Positions 36,734 through 47,999 of a stretch of DNA of 64,000 bases are shown here, piece by piece (the first letter of the stretch is position 1; each line of letters opens with the position of its first letter). The DNA is from Siphonodentalium dalli (lineage: Eukaryota > Mollusca > Scaphopoda > Gadilida > Siphonodentaliidae): the NCBI GenBank assembly GCA_032622095.1, contig CP136066.1:225684961-225748960 (forward strand), written 5' to 3'. The notes under the pieces were generated by a model, which ran no database searches, was not told the origin of the DNA, and saw only the letters and a list, made by a program, of their open reading frames with translations. The position numbers were made by a program, and so were the translations under genes.

Positions 36734-38390
36734 AATCAGCATCCATCTTACTTCTTCTTACTTGTGTTGATACATGTACCGGGTATGTCATTTGGGACAA
36801 GTGTGTCTCCGTGTATTTATGTATCCTATTAATGTTACTTTCACAAAACTAGCACTAGTAGTATTCACATGATTCAAATTAAACAAAGCGGGATGTATAT
36901 ACAAATAGTACAATCCTTCAGTTGAATTCACGTTGTGACAAGTGTAAACTGGTAAATGTGATCACGATTGACGATATTCACCGGAAATCTGGCCATTAAT
37001 TAGAATCAGATAATTTTGAACTAACGCCCGCTAAATCCACATTGAAAAGACGAAGTCAGAATAATTCCTCACGTCCAAGATGAAGCCTAATTTCATTTCA
37101 ATTTCAAGGATTTTAATTTTTGTTTTGAGAATTGTCCCAATCGACCTTGTCCTTCACCTTGTTGGAATAACCGGAAATGTGTTTAAGATTTGTTTTCCGG
37201 TCTTCGCTAATGACAACTGTTGTTAAGCTTTGGAGTTGGAAAAGAGACTGTTGTCGTAGTGTTGAGAATTGATAAATTAGACGCATTTTTGCGATTAAAT
37301 TCATTCAGTTGATGGCACCTATGATCTAGTTATCTTGCCAAGTTAACTTTCAGTTAATCATTCATTGAAACATGAACGGCAATAACAAAGACTCAGAGTT
37401 TGAAACGGTCAGTTTCAAACACAAACTTGACCAAGTCAGACTCAAAGTTAAACAACGGAAGTCTCAAATCACAGTAAAAGAAGTGTTTTGGTGACATTTT
37501 TCGGTCCGAAACAATATATGAAGTACAATTTTGTATTTAGATCACTCACCTTCTATGTATATAGTTTTCATCTCGTCCTTTTGTTGTGTGATAATAGGTA
37601 ATTTGTGAAAATACTAACGCCGAGGTGGTGAGTTCTGTATTTGAACTACAAGGCTTAGCAACAACCATGTCTATGCAACGTCAAATCTGATTGGTTAAGA
37701 TAGATAATCTGACCAATAGGAAAATCGTTTTTATTGCGCATTCATTTAAGAGAGCGCCACTTTACGTTACGTTAAGCGCGTGCTCTGATACTATTCTCAG
37801 GTAACGTGAACTATATATAGAACACAATAGTACAGCTTCATAGGTATACGGATCTCATGCGCGTTACCGTCATGAAAACTTTCAGATTTCGCTTCGCGAA
37901 ATCTGATTAAGTTTTCTATAACCCCACTGTGGGTATAACTATAGTTAAACGCTCTTTATATGACCCAGTGAGCTATATATAGCTAATATATATGTCATAA
38001 CGTAGTATCTATACATTTTACAATACATACATATTCAATCCTGGAATTGTATTCAGTATATGACTATGTGATATCTAGGTGGTGGTAAAACACTTAACCA
38101 AGATTCCAAATAATGAATTTAGATGCGTCACATAGGGTAATGCATCTTCATATGAGATGTATGCAAGTTGTACTGTACTTACCAACACCAGTAAATTATT
38201 ACCTTAGGATTTTGGAACATAGTACAAAGGGGTAGGTTCTATACTTAGTATACATGTAAGTGGGAATTATATCTCACAACAATTAGTATGTGGGGTGGAG
38301 GTGATTATATATATGTATATCATATATCAAGCGTTCGTTGCAAATTAATAATATCGTTCGTCCATCGCTTAGTTTGTAATGAATGTGGTA
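36734..38390. other. No recognised feature
   Basis: AT-rich spacer. A short hairpin around CAGATTTCGCTTCGCGAAAT occurs at 37888-37908. No gene was recognised. Confidence 0.45.
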
Positions 38391-38394
38391 CCTA

Positions 38395-38765
38395 AAGGTA
38401 TGGATGCCACGAGAAAGAGAAGGATGTCTGCTATAGACACATTACAGAAGAGGCTAGTTTAATGATGACCAAGGTCCCATTTTATCGCAGACAAATTGCT
38501 CCTCGTTCCCGTGACATAAATTTTGAAATGGGAGCTGGATTCTGGAGTGGTTTACTGGAATTTTTAAAAGAGTTTTGGAACGTACCCCTAAAAAATATGA
38601 TGTTATTTAATGCCAAAATTAGAATTTAGACAATTTTGGAAATAGACTCCCAATGAGTTGAAAAGATGTCAAAATAGTTTTGTAGAATCATCATCAGTTG
38701 CAGTTTGCTGACTTTGTAACACACTAAGCGCATGTCACGTTACGGCTATTTTCTGCAAGACGAAA
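38395..38765 (+). repeat. Dispersed repeat family D, copy 4 (partial)
   Basis: It matches the right two thirds of family D copy 1, from about AGGTATGGATGCC onward to the CATCATCAGTTGCAGTTTGC region and TTTTCTGCAAGACG. The left third is absent or unrecognisable. Confidence 0.7.
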
Positions 38766-39054
38766 CTGTACTTAGCCAGCTCGATCCCGGATTTTTTATC
38801 CGTGATCCTATCTAAAATACCGACAGAAAAAGGCTTCCAGGGGAGTATGATGAATGGGTCCCCCTCTAGGACTGTTATTTAATATTCTTATGCAGATGAA
38901 TAGTATGATGAATAGTTCATAACTCAAAGTATAATTTAGATTAGTTAATGGTGTATCTGTGACATTATAGTCTGTCAGCCACCAACACTATGTAAGGTAA
39001 AATAAAGTCGTTATGCATTCGGTTCCAGTCTCGTACATCTTTTGTGCGCGTAAA

Positions 39055-39510
39055 TAAGATTATACTGTTACAGTTTGAACTCTGAACCCAGTGTCGTAAA
39101 TGTAAACATTATTCTGTAACAGTTGCTGTAACAGCAACGAATAAATGGGAAAACACAGATAATTTTAAACTATTGTTGTACATATAAACATTATACCGTA
39201 ACAACTGCAAATGAAAGGGAATCCACAGTTAATTTTATACTTTTACACTCAGAGACCATTGTATTACATGTAGACATTACACCGTAACAGCTAGAAATGA
39301 ATGGGAATAAACAGTGAATGTATACTGTTACAGCTAGAAACAATGTAAACATTATGCTGTAACAGAAACATATAAATGAGAATCAAAAAAATATTTTACA
39401 AGGTTACAGTTAGAAACCATAGGTATGTGTTGTAGATGTAAACATTATAGCCTACCAGCTACAAATGAATGGGAATCCACAGTTAATGTTATACTGTTAT
39501 AAATGAGATA
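39055..39510 (+). repeat. Degenerate tandem repeat, roughly 100-bp unit
   Basis: About five units share TAAACATTATxCTGTAACAG and AAATGAATGGGAATCCACAG, with variable spacing. They are diverged and non-coding. Confidence 0.6.
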
Positions 39511-39959
39511 TACACGCATTCGGAAAAGTGTCTACAGCATAGGATTTCTGGATGGTTATCACACACTTGCCAGATTTGTACGACAAAAATATTTCCTATT
39601 TGCACATAACAAATTCAACAAAGCGACCATTTCTGTCATCTGCTTGTATCACCTTGATATCACTCCAAGTGAATAATAGACCATGCATATGTATACTTTT
39701 AACTGACTGGGATAATCCATTTAGTATATAAATGGTTAACATGAAGGAGCACATAATTCATACACAGTAAAACTTGTTCAAAATACACACATTTTTAACA
39801 AGTTTGTGGACTTTTAAATGTTTTATTCCTTCCTATAGGAATGTTCTGGGGACCTGTGGTGTAACTGGTCGTGGTCACATTTATTGGCGGTATCGATGCT
39901 ATTTAATGGCAAATGCGCATTTCAGGTCGTTAACTATGGAATAGTGTTGGGGCCAGCCT

Positions 39960-40265
39960 TGAATTTGGCGGGGAATATGGAACCCGCCGAAAGAGGAAAC
40001 CGCTGAAAGCGACAAAACATCTTGTTGCGCACACAGATCACCCCACGAGGGAACCACGGAAACCGCCGAAAGCGACAAAACATCTTGTTGCGCACACAGA
40101 TCACCCGCGACGGACATGCGGAAACCGCCGAAAGCAACAAAACATCTAGTTGCGCGCACAGATCAACACAAAACGGAACCGCGGAAACCGCCGAATGCAT
40201 CAAAACATCTGGTTGCGCGCACATAATCAGCACTGATCACCACGCGCGGGAACCACCGAAAGCGA
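39960..40265 (+). repeat. Tandem repeat, ~63-bp unit, about 5 copies
   Basis: Each unit carries GGAAACCGCCGAAAGCGACA and AAACATCTTGTTGCGC. Unit starts fall near 39996, 40058, 40121, 40184 and 40249. The period is a multiple of three, which explains the open frames on both strands. It is CpG-rich compared with its surroundings. Confidence 0.85.
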
Positions 40266-40267
40266 CA

Positions 40268-40288
40268 ATTCAAACTAAATCTCTCTCA

Positions 40289-40319
<31 letters not shown>

Positions 40320-40325
40320 CCTCTG

Positions 40326-40362
<37 letters not shown>
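40268..40362 (+). repeat. (CT)n microsatellite
   Basis: A near-continuous CT run with minor interruptions follows directly after the 63-bp array. The purine/pyrimidine strand asymmetry is complete here. Confidence 0.95.
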
Positions 40363-40363
<1 letters not shown>

Positions 40364-40474
40364 GAAGCGAGATAATGAAACGAGATTTCGTTTCATTTTG
40401 GCGCTTTCGGTGGTTCGCTCGTGTGACAATATGTGCGCGCGTCCATTTCCCACGACCGTACTAGGTTGGCCGAT

Positions 40475-40830
40475 ACGAGTTCGCCCCCCTGATCCATTCG
40501 AGATTCCACATCTACGTCCCTGCCTTCACAGTGTTTATATGCCGAAATAAATGCGCTTCTTCGCTTTTTATCTCCCAATTCACACACACCACTGGAATCG
40601 ATAGGCTACTGCCCACAATATACCATTCAGCCTTACTGTTTTATTGCATCTGGTGGCCCATAGTTCGATAGTGCATCGCCTTTTGTTACCCATTAAGTGA
40701 GTTCGCGTCCCCTCTCTATAATATATTCGAGGTCTACGTCCCTGGCTTCACATTGTCTATACACGGAAATAAACGCGCTTCATCGCTTTTTATCTCCCAA
40801 TTCCACACAACCCACTGGAATCGACAGGTA
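40475..40830 (+). repeat. Direct repeat of ~135 bp, two copies
   Basis: The copies lie at about 40475-40600 and 40695-40825. They share GAGTTCGC, CTACGTCCCTG, GCTTTTTATCTCCCAATTC and CACTGGAATCGA. The class is unknown. Confidence 0.7.
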
Positions 40831-41125
40831 TAATTATTGCTTAGAGCCTACAGCGATTACCGCGAGACACAATGCACGTCGGCTATTATGAGATTTAAGT
40901 ACCGGAAGGTGATAGCAAGAGAGGATGCGCCCCCTGGAGGTTCTAATAAGGGGATTATATACTTCCGATCCCAATCGGATTTACTGCCTTTGACAGCGTG
41001 CTGTATAGAAATCATCGCTGGCGATTGTACTCAATGCGAATATAGAACATTTATGCCACTCTCAGTTGACCTGTTTTCTATGTGAAGGCAGTTAGTTCAA
41101 ATTACGGGGTCTTCTGAGTCATCAT

Positions 41126-41357
41126 AGCAAATCAGCAGGGCCCACTGGCATCATAGCAATTAAACAGGACACGCCAACCGCATAGTAAATCATCGGGACA
41201 CACCAACATAATAGCAAAAAACGAGCAGGACATACCAACCTTATAGCATGCAAAAGAGCAGGACCCACCAACATTATAGCAAATGGGCAGGAATCACCAG
41301 AATCTTTGCAAATTAGCAGGACAAACCAACATAGTAAATTAGCAGGACAACTTAACC
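41126..41357 (+). repeat. Degenerate tandem repeat, ~29-33-bp unit, about 8 copies
   Basis: Units resemble AGCAGGACACACCAACAT followed by AATAGCAAA. Lengths and sequence vary from copy to copy. It is non-coding. Confidence 0.75.
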
Positions 41358-42093
41358 AGCGGTGAGCGGTGATTCAGCTCTGTGGTAGAACATGAAACAA
41401 CGGATGCATGGCTCTAGATGTGCCCATTATATTTAATTTCTACAACGACGCGGCATTCCCAACATGACATAATAAACCATTTTCAAATATGGAGTGCATT
41501 CCTGGCGTTGTAAATGTTTGTGAGGATCAAAGTATTTAGAAATAATTATGAATATTGAATAAGATGCGAAAGAACAATCAGTCACGAATATCGTTGACTG
41601 ATAAAAACTCGAAGATAATGTCTCCTATATTGTGGTGAGTAAAATGAGTTATGGGTTCAGTTTTCCAACAATAATTGAGTTTGACAATGCGTGGGAAACT
41701 TGTCAACACGTCATTGTCCTATGTGAAGTGATCTGTTATGCCATAAACCAATGAAATCACGCGCGTGCTTTACCACTCTCCAATGGAATGGAGGGAATCC
41801 CAGCAATGCAGTAACTGATTATGAATCGGATATCCAGACTAATACATGTTTATAATTTCGCCTACTGTTTATCAAAAATAATTCCATTCTCTGAATTTAG
41901 TTTGTCGTTTATTTGTGCGACGTGCTTTGCGGTATTTAATCCGTGCCGATTTACAGTCATTAGCGGACCAAGTTTGTGACGTTTTATTGGTGGGTGCTTG
42001 CGGTTTCTGTTAGCAGTGTCGCGTGGCGGCGTCTGAATCAGTATATCAAGGGGTTGGAAGATTATTTAATGAGTTATTGAGTTATCAATTATT

Positions 42094-42530
42094 GAAAGCA
42101 CTTGATCAGCTCAGTACGTCTGAACTCTATACGAACATCAAATACAGAACATTTAATAAACGACATGAGTTGTTCAGTACGATCGACGAGCACCAACGAT
42201 CTAGACTATGTATGACTTTATATATACGGGTCGTGCAAAATCGAGACCACACATCTATTGAAAGCGCTCGGCTCAGTACTTCTGAACTGTATATTTTCGA
42301 AGCTCAAGCATAATTATATAGCAGCGTTTAATTAACGACAGGAGTTGTTGAGTAGGATCAACGCGCACCAATGAAAGAAAACACAACCGTAACCCACAAA
42401 CATGCCTGTCACGAACGATTAGACTGTGACTTTACGGTTCACGTGAACTCGAGACCATGCGCCCATTGAAAGCACTCGGCTCCGTACGTCCGAACTTATA
42501 AAAAGCTCAAGCATAATTATAAGCGTTTAA
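42094..42530 (+). repeat. Degenerate tandem repeat, ~160-215-bp unit, 3 copies
   Basis: Copies start at about 42094, 42251 and 42466 with TTGAAAGCACTCGGCTCAGT followed by ACGTCTGAACT. They also share AGCTCAAGCATAATTATA. The open frame across the first two copies begins at GTG and is not supported. Confidence 0.7.
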
Positions 42531-42562
42531 TTACAGGCCCACTAAATCATCGAAAATGTTTA

Positions 42563-42836
42563 TTAACCCGCAGGGTTCCCCACACAGAAGGAGCAGACGA
42601 CACTCTGCAGTGCACGCTTTCATCTGTGTGAGGCTCCCTGCGGGTTAGTCAACATTCTGGTTCTGATTCCGATGGTTCTGTCAGGTTTTCATACATTCTT
42701 TAACAATTATAAAAAATAATATAAAGTTTTTAGGCCAATGCATTCTCTTATATATGCGAGGCGACCTATATAAGAGAATGCATTGGCACAGGGTTTCACT
42801 AAGATCCGCTGTCATTTGTTGGTGATGAGCCGTTAA
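42563..42836. mobile_element. Family A-like module between two TTAA sites
   Basis: It starts TTAACCCGCAGGG. It contains one hairpin (42565-42646; CCCGCAGGGTTCC against GGCTCCCTGCGGG) and a shortened 52-bp version of the shared hairpin (42735-42786). It ends at the TTAA of 42833-42836, which is also the left TTAA of family B copy 3. The right terminus does not mirror the left, so this may be a truncated element. A family B left end (ACAGGCCCACTAAATCATCG) lies just before it. Confidence 0.55.
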
Positions 42837-43267
42837 AGGACCACTTAATTATCGAACCCCAGATCACATTATATACAACATATTCCATAGTATATACATT
42901 TGAAATATGAAGTTCCAAAACATTAAATTTCAACTTATCCGGTCAAATAAAATGTGAACATGTTGTTTTTGTCACGGTGCCGACGTGTTTAATGTTTAAT
43001 TTCGATCTGGTCTGTACAGTCTATTATTCTCAATAGAAAGGGAATAACTCTATCACGTAGTTATGAATTATGTTGCATTCTGGGGTAAATAACGGAGAAA
43101 GTTTTGGTCTGAATCTGAGAATCTCTGTTACTTGGTGGACACTCCACAGATGTTCCGCATTCCGGTCGAATATAATGTATATTTTGTTCCTCTCCCAAAT
43201 GTTATAAAATATGGAATATGTTGTTTATATTGTGATCGGGGCAATCTAAAATTAAGTGGCCCTTTAA
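42833..43267 (+). mobile_element. Family B MITE, copy 3
   Basis: TTAA at each end (42833-42836, 43264-43267). The inverted termini are AGGACCACTTAATTATCG and AAATTAAGTGGCCCT. The body shares TCAACTTATCCGGTCAAATA and the GGTGGACACTC region with copies 1 and 5. It is non-coding. Confidence 0.8.
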
Positions 43268-43555
43268 TTAAATGTTCCTGTGTTTGAGCAGCAGCGACGT
43301 ACGTTCAAAGAAAACACAATCATAACATGCAACATGCGTCACCCATTATCGTCGATTAGCAGTTGTTTTGAGGTTTCTTCGTTTATGCTGAAATTGGTAT
43401 CAATTTCATCTCTGGTGCTCAGCGTGCAAATGCCATACAAAGGAGCACGTATTTACATCCTGTTGTGTCGGTTCTCGCGAACTTGAGATATATAGAAAAC
43501 ATTTCGAAAGTCTCTTCCAAAATATAATTTTTATATTCGTATTTATTTTACCACA

Positions 43556-43870
43556 GGGAGAGTTGATCGCGATGAAGGACAGTCAGCGGTGTATGATCCA
43601 AGAAAACCGGAGAGTTGATCGCGATAAAGGACAAACAGCGGTGTAAGTTCCAAGAAAACCGGAGAGCTGAACGCGATGAAGGACAAACAGCGGTGTAAGA
43701 TCCAAGAAAACCGGAGAGTTGATCGCGATAAAGGACAAACAGCGGTGTAAGTTCCAAGAAAATCGGAGAGCTGAACTCGATGAAGGACAAACAGCGGCGG
43801 TGTAAGATCCAAGAAAACCAAAGAGTTTATCGCGATGAAGGACAAACTGCGGTGTAAGCTCCGAGAACAC
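43556..43870 (+). repeat. Minisatellite, 52-bp unit, about 6 copies
   Basis: The unit contains GGAGAGTTGATCGCGATAAA, GGACAAACAGCGGTGTAAG and TTCCAAGAAAACC. Copies alternate between two subtypes (GTTGATCGCG and GCTGAACGCG). Stop-free minus-strand frames occur in all three phases because the period is not a multiple of three and the unit lacks stops on that strand. They are not genes. Confidence 0.9.
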
Positions 43871-43904
43871 GCTATAAGAGGCTGCGTCGTCCAGTTATGA
43901 GGTT

Positions 43905-44250
43905 TCTTAAAGATGTGTAATCCGATTAAGCGCCCCTCAATATATTTATTTGGATTCGGGGTAAACAATAATTGATTCGAGTCGAGGAACCCACCTATCA
44001 AAGCTCAGAGTTATTAGAATCTATTTTTAAAATCTATTATTTTTCACCGTTGATAATTATTAGTGGCCCAGTAACATTCGACGAGCCGACGGTCTCGGAC
44101 AAATAACTACACATCTCGAAAAATAACAAATGTCAAAAATCGATATCTGATCATTCTGAGTTTTGATGGGTGGGTTCCTTGACTCAAATCAATTATGTTT
44201 TACCCCCGAAGCGAATGAAATAGTAATTTGGGAGCGTTAATTCGGATTAT
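43905..44250. mobile_element. Family C element, copy 3, seed of the 32-bp satellite
   Basis: Inverted arms lie at about 43905-44050 (ATTGATTCGAGTCGAGGAAC) and 44110-44250 (GGGTTCCTTGACTCAAATCA). The outer part of the right arm reads GAAATAGTAATTTGGGAG, CGTTAATTCGGATTAT and then GCATCTTT, as in other family C copies. Here that stretch is repeated 42 times (44219-45562) before GCATCTTT appears at 45563. No terminal TTAA was found at either end. Confidence 0.78.
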
Positions 44251-45562
44251 AATAGTAATTTGGGAGCGTTAATTCGGATTATAATAGTAATTTGGGAGCG
44301 TTAATTCGGATTATAATAGTAATTTGGGAGCGTTAATTCGGATTATAATAGTAATTTGGGAGCGTTAATTCGGATTATAATAGTAATTTGGGAGCGTTAA
44401 TTCGGATTATAATAGTAATTTGGGAGCGTTAATTCGGATTATAATTGTAATTTAGGAGCGTTAATTCGGATTATAATAGTAATTTGGGAGCGTTAATTCG
44501 GATTATAATAGTAATTTGGGAGCGTTAATTCGGATTATAATAGTAATTTGGGAGCGTTAATTCGGATTATAATAGTAATTTGGGAGCGTTAATTCGGATT
44601 ATAATAGTAATTTGGGAGCGTTAATTCGGATTATAATAGTAATTTGGGAGCGTTAATTCGGATTATAATAGTAATTTGGGAGCGTTAATTCGGATTATAA
44701 TAGTAATTTGGGAGCGTTAATTCGGATTATAATAGTAATTTGGGAGCGTTAATTCGGATTATAATGGTAATTTGGGAGCGTTAATTCGGATTATAATAGT
44801 AATTTAGGAGCGTTAATTCGGATTATAATAGTAATTTGGGAGCGTTAATTCGGATTATAATAGTAATTTGGGAGCGTTAATTCGGATTATAATAGTAATT
44901 TGGGAGCGTTAATTCGGATTATAATAGTAATTTGGGAGCGTTAATTCGGATTATAATAGTAATTTGGGAGCGTTAATTCGGATTATAATGGTAATTTGGG
45001 AGCGTTAATTCGGATTATAATAGTAATTTGGGAGCGTTAATTCGGATTATAATAGTAATTTGGGAGCGTTAATTCGGATTATAATAGTAATTTGGGAGCG
45101 TTAATTCGGATTATAATAGTAATTTGGGAGCGTTAATTCGGATTATAATAGTAATTTGGGAGCGTTAATTCGGATTATAATAGTAATTTGGGAGCGTTAA
45201 TTCGGATTATAATAGTAATTTGGGAGCGTTAATTCGGATTATAATAGTAATTTGGGAGCGTTAATTCGGATTATAATAGTAATTTGGGAGCGTTAATTCG
45301 GATTATAATAGTAATTTGGGAGCGTTAATTCGGATTATAATAGTAATTTGGGAGCGTTAATTCGGATTATAATAGTAATTTGGGAGCGTTAATTCGGATT
45401 ATAATAGTAATTTGGGAGCGTTAATTCGGATTATAATAGTAATTTGGGAGCGTTAATTCGGATTATAATAGTAATTTGGGAGCGTTAATTCGGATTATAA
45501 TAGTAATTTGGGAGCGTTAATTCGGATTATAATAGTAATTTGGGAGCGTTAATTCGGATTAT
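44219..45562 (+). repeat. Satellite array, 32-bp unit, 42 copies, nearly identical
   Basis: The unit is AATAGTAATTTGGGAGCGTT plus AATTCGGATTAT. Counting the 32-bp spacing gives 1344 bp or 42 units. Only rare single-base variants occur (for example TTTAGGAG near 44450 and 44800, ATAATGG near 44760 and 44990). Such uniformity points to recent expansion or gene-conversion-like homogenisation. The unit is a piece of family C: one diverged copy is present in reverse at 3705-3745 and at 51290-51325. Confidence 0.95.
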
Positions 45563-45564
45563 GC

Positions 45565-46080
45565 ATCTTTACCAAGATAGTTTTTATATTCTTAATTTCT
45601 CGTAGTGCATTGATAACTTCCTTATGCGATATTTCTCCGTTATTAAGATTGCGTTTAATTATCGGCCCATCTTTATTAGGTAATGGTCTATCATCGATGG
45701 TAGTCATGTTTACAGGCGGAGGCAGGCCTTTTTATTCCCCCAAATTAAAGTCGGTAAACGCTGTACCCAAACATAAACATTGGCGTGCAGTGATACACAT
45801 TTGATAAACAATTAACTTCTAAATGTAGTGACCGTGTAGGCTGAATGGTCACACGAATCAGGTGACATTCGTTGGCTTTGGCAACACACGTTACAAGTTA
45901 CACGTACGTGTGGCTGCACCTGGCTAATGCTGTGTGACTCGATGGCTTTTTCAATGTTACTGTATACGTGCTATATTCTACGAGATATTGACAGTCCCAG
46001 TCAATTACAAGTTCTGTCCCGCAGTTTGTCATTTTGCCCCCGACCGTCCCGTCCCGCAATAGGCATGTAGCTGTAGCTGT
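45565..46080. other. No recognised feature
   Basis: Spacer after the 32-bp satellite. The GC-richer stretch 45840-46060 has no credible product. Confidence 0.45.
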
Positions 46081-46085
46081 AGTAT

Positions 46086-46450
46086 AACAACAGTTTTTTG
46101 GAGTTTCTTCATTTATGGAGAAATCGGTATTAATTTCCTCCCTGGTGCCACAACAGTGCACCATTAGCTAGCAACAACGATGGATGGTCTAGTCGGATAA
46201 TAACCTGCGTCATCTCCGATAATCAGTCGTTCTGAGGTTTCCTCATTTGTGAAGTAATATGTATCAATTTCCTGGCGGTTGTTCAATGTGCCACACATAC
46301 TGGCACATGTATGGTATGTTAAACCATGTATGGCACATGTATGGTGTCTTAAATCAAATGCTTTGTATTTACTGCGTCATGCAATGTATCTATTAGTCGT
46401 TTTCAGGTTTCTTCATTTATGGAGTAATTGGTAACACTTCCCTCGTGGCT
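46086..46450 (+). repeat. Degenerate tandem repeat, ~145-165-bp unit, 3 copies
   Basis: Units start near 46086, 46228 and 46396. They share GAGGTTTCTTCATTTATGGA followed by GTAATTGGTATCAATTTCCT. A fourth relative lies at 43363-43430. It is non-coding. Confidence 0.7.
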
Positions 46451-46921
46451 GCTCAACGAGTGACAGGCAATATTATTTACATTCGTGTGCTATTAGGTTT
46501 CTTGGGGGCAACAGTCAGGTTCAGGCACACTGATCTGTTACTTTTAGGATGTGTTACTATGCTATTGCTATTGCTATGTATATGTGTACTTCGCGAGAAA
46601 CGTCGTGTGATTTTACGGCATCAAAGCTATATATATATAACGTTTTGCGATAAGAACTTGTGAAATAACATTATGGTAGAGACATGCTCAATTTAAATAT
46701 TCCCACTTATCCGGTTAAGAATTGAAACGATCCGGAATCGCAGCAAAACGATATTTATATTCCCGATACGATAATTCAGTTTCAAAAAGACGAGTCTATG
46801 AAAGTTACTCATATAACAATTTCTTCATCGGGTTTCTCTTTCGTTTCCACTCTAGTGAAAGTGTGTCAAACCAATATAATTACGACCGAGTTGACATATC
46901 GTGCGGTTCGTCGTTGACCGG

Positions 46922-47353
46922 TTAAAGGCCCACTAAATTTTAGAGACACAATATCACATTATATACAAAATATTCTATATTAAATATCATTTGAAAGAGG
47001 AATTTCCAAACAATATATTGTCCACTTATCCGGTCGAATAATTTGTGAATTAGTTGATTTTGTCAATGCACCGACGTGTGTTTTGTGCTTAATTTCGATC
47101 TGGTATGTACAGCCAGTGTATTATTCTCAATGCAAGGGGAATAACTATATCTATTAGTTGTGAATTCACTCGTGGGAAGTCATGGTGTGAATCTGAGAAC
47201 CGCTGTCATATGGTGGACACGCCTAGGCCACAGCTTTTCCCTAGTCCGGTAGAATATATATATATATATATTTGGTTCATCTGCCAAATGTTATATAATA
47301 TGGAAGATGTGTATATTGTGATCTGAGCATTCGAAAATTAAGTGGGCATTTAA
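46922..47353 (+). mobile_element. Family B MITE, copy 5, complete
   Basis: TTAA lies at 46922-46925 and 47350-47353. The termini are AGGCCCACTAAATTTTAG and TCGAAAATTAAGTGGGCA. The length of 432 bp matches copy 3. The body includes ATTTGAAAGAGGAA, TTATCCGGTCGAATAA and a (TA) run at 47257-47271. It has no ORF. Confidence 0.83.
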
Positions 47354-47369
47354 TGCAAACTGAAATCTG

Positions 47370-47455
47370 ATAACATCGCTGGCGTTTTCATGGAAACCTG
47401 ATAACATCACTGGCGTTTCCATGAAAACTTAATAACATCACTGGCGTTTCCATTT
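47370..47455 (+). repeat. Short tandem repeat, ~29-bp unit, 3 copies
   Basis: The unit is close to GATAACATCACTGGCGTTTC plus CATGAAAACT. It follows directly after family B copy 5. Confidence 0.85.
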
Positions 47456-47639
47456 ACAGCGTGTCTGCAGTAAATTAACCTTTCATATACTAAATGGATT
47501 ATCCCAGTCAGTTAACAAGTGAAGATCGGAATGGTATATCATTGATTTAGAGGGATGCTAAGGTGATAGAGGCAGCCGACAGATAGATAAAAGGGTAGAA
47601 AAAACCCTATGTATTGAGAAAAATGTTTAGATATTAAGT

Positions 47640-47990
47640 TCAACAAACGACCTATGGACGATTGTTGAACTTATTATATGAACATTTCCTACGGGGTAAC
47701 TACTCATCAATGATGCTTTAGTATAGAGAGGGTTAAACTTATTATCTGAACATTTCGTACGGGGTAACTACTCATCGGTGGGGCTTTAGGATAGACATGG
47801 CTGAGCTTATTATCTGAACATGTCCTATGGTAACTACTCATCAATGATGTTTTAAAATAGAACTGGTTAACCCAGAGCGAGCCCCACATATCGGTGAGCA
47901 GACGCCAGTCACCTATACATTCATCTGTTTGTTTGGGGATCCTTATCGGATAACTAATAATCAATGATGCTTTAGTATAGAAAGGGTAAA
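47640..47990 (+). repeat. Tandem repeat, ~66-68-bp unit, 3 copies plus a remnant
   Basis: Units share CTTATTATCTGAACATTTCC, GGGGTAACTACTCATCAATG and ATGCTTTAGTATAGA. A partial fourth unit lies at about 47950-47990 after unrelated sequence. Confidence 0.8.
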
Positions 47991-47999
47991 CTCATCGTA

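Noticed and set aside
43543-44001. Leu/Ser/Phe-rich minus-strand ORFs of 80-152 codons
   Set aside because: They are frames of the 52-bp array. The longest runs on into a family C arm, and no domain is recognisable.
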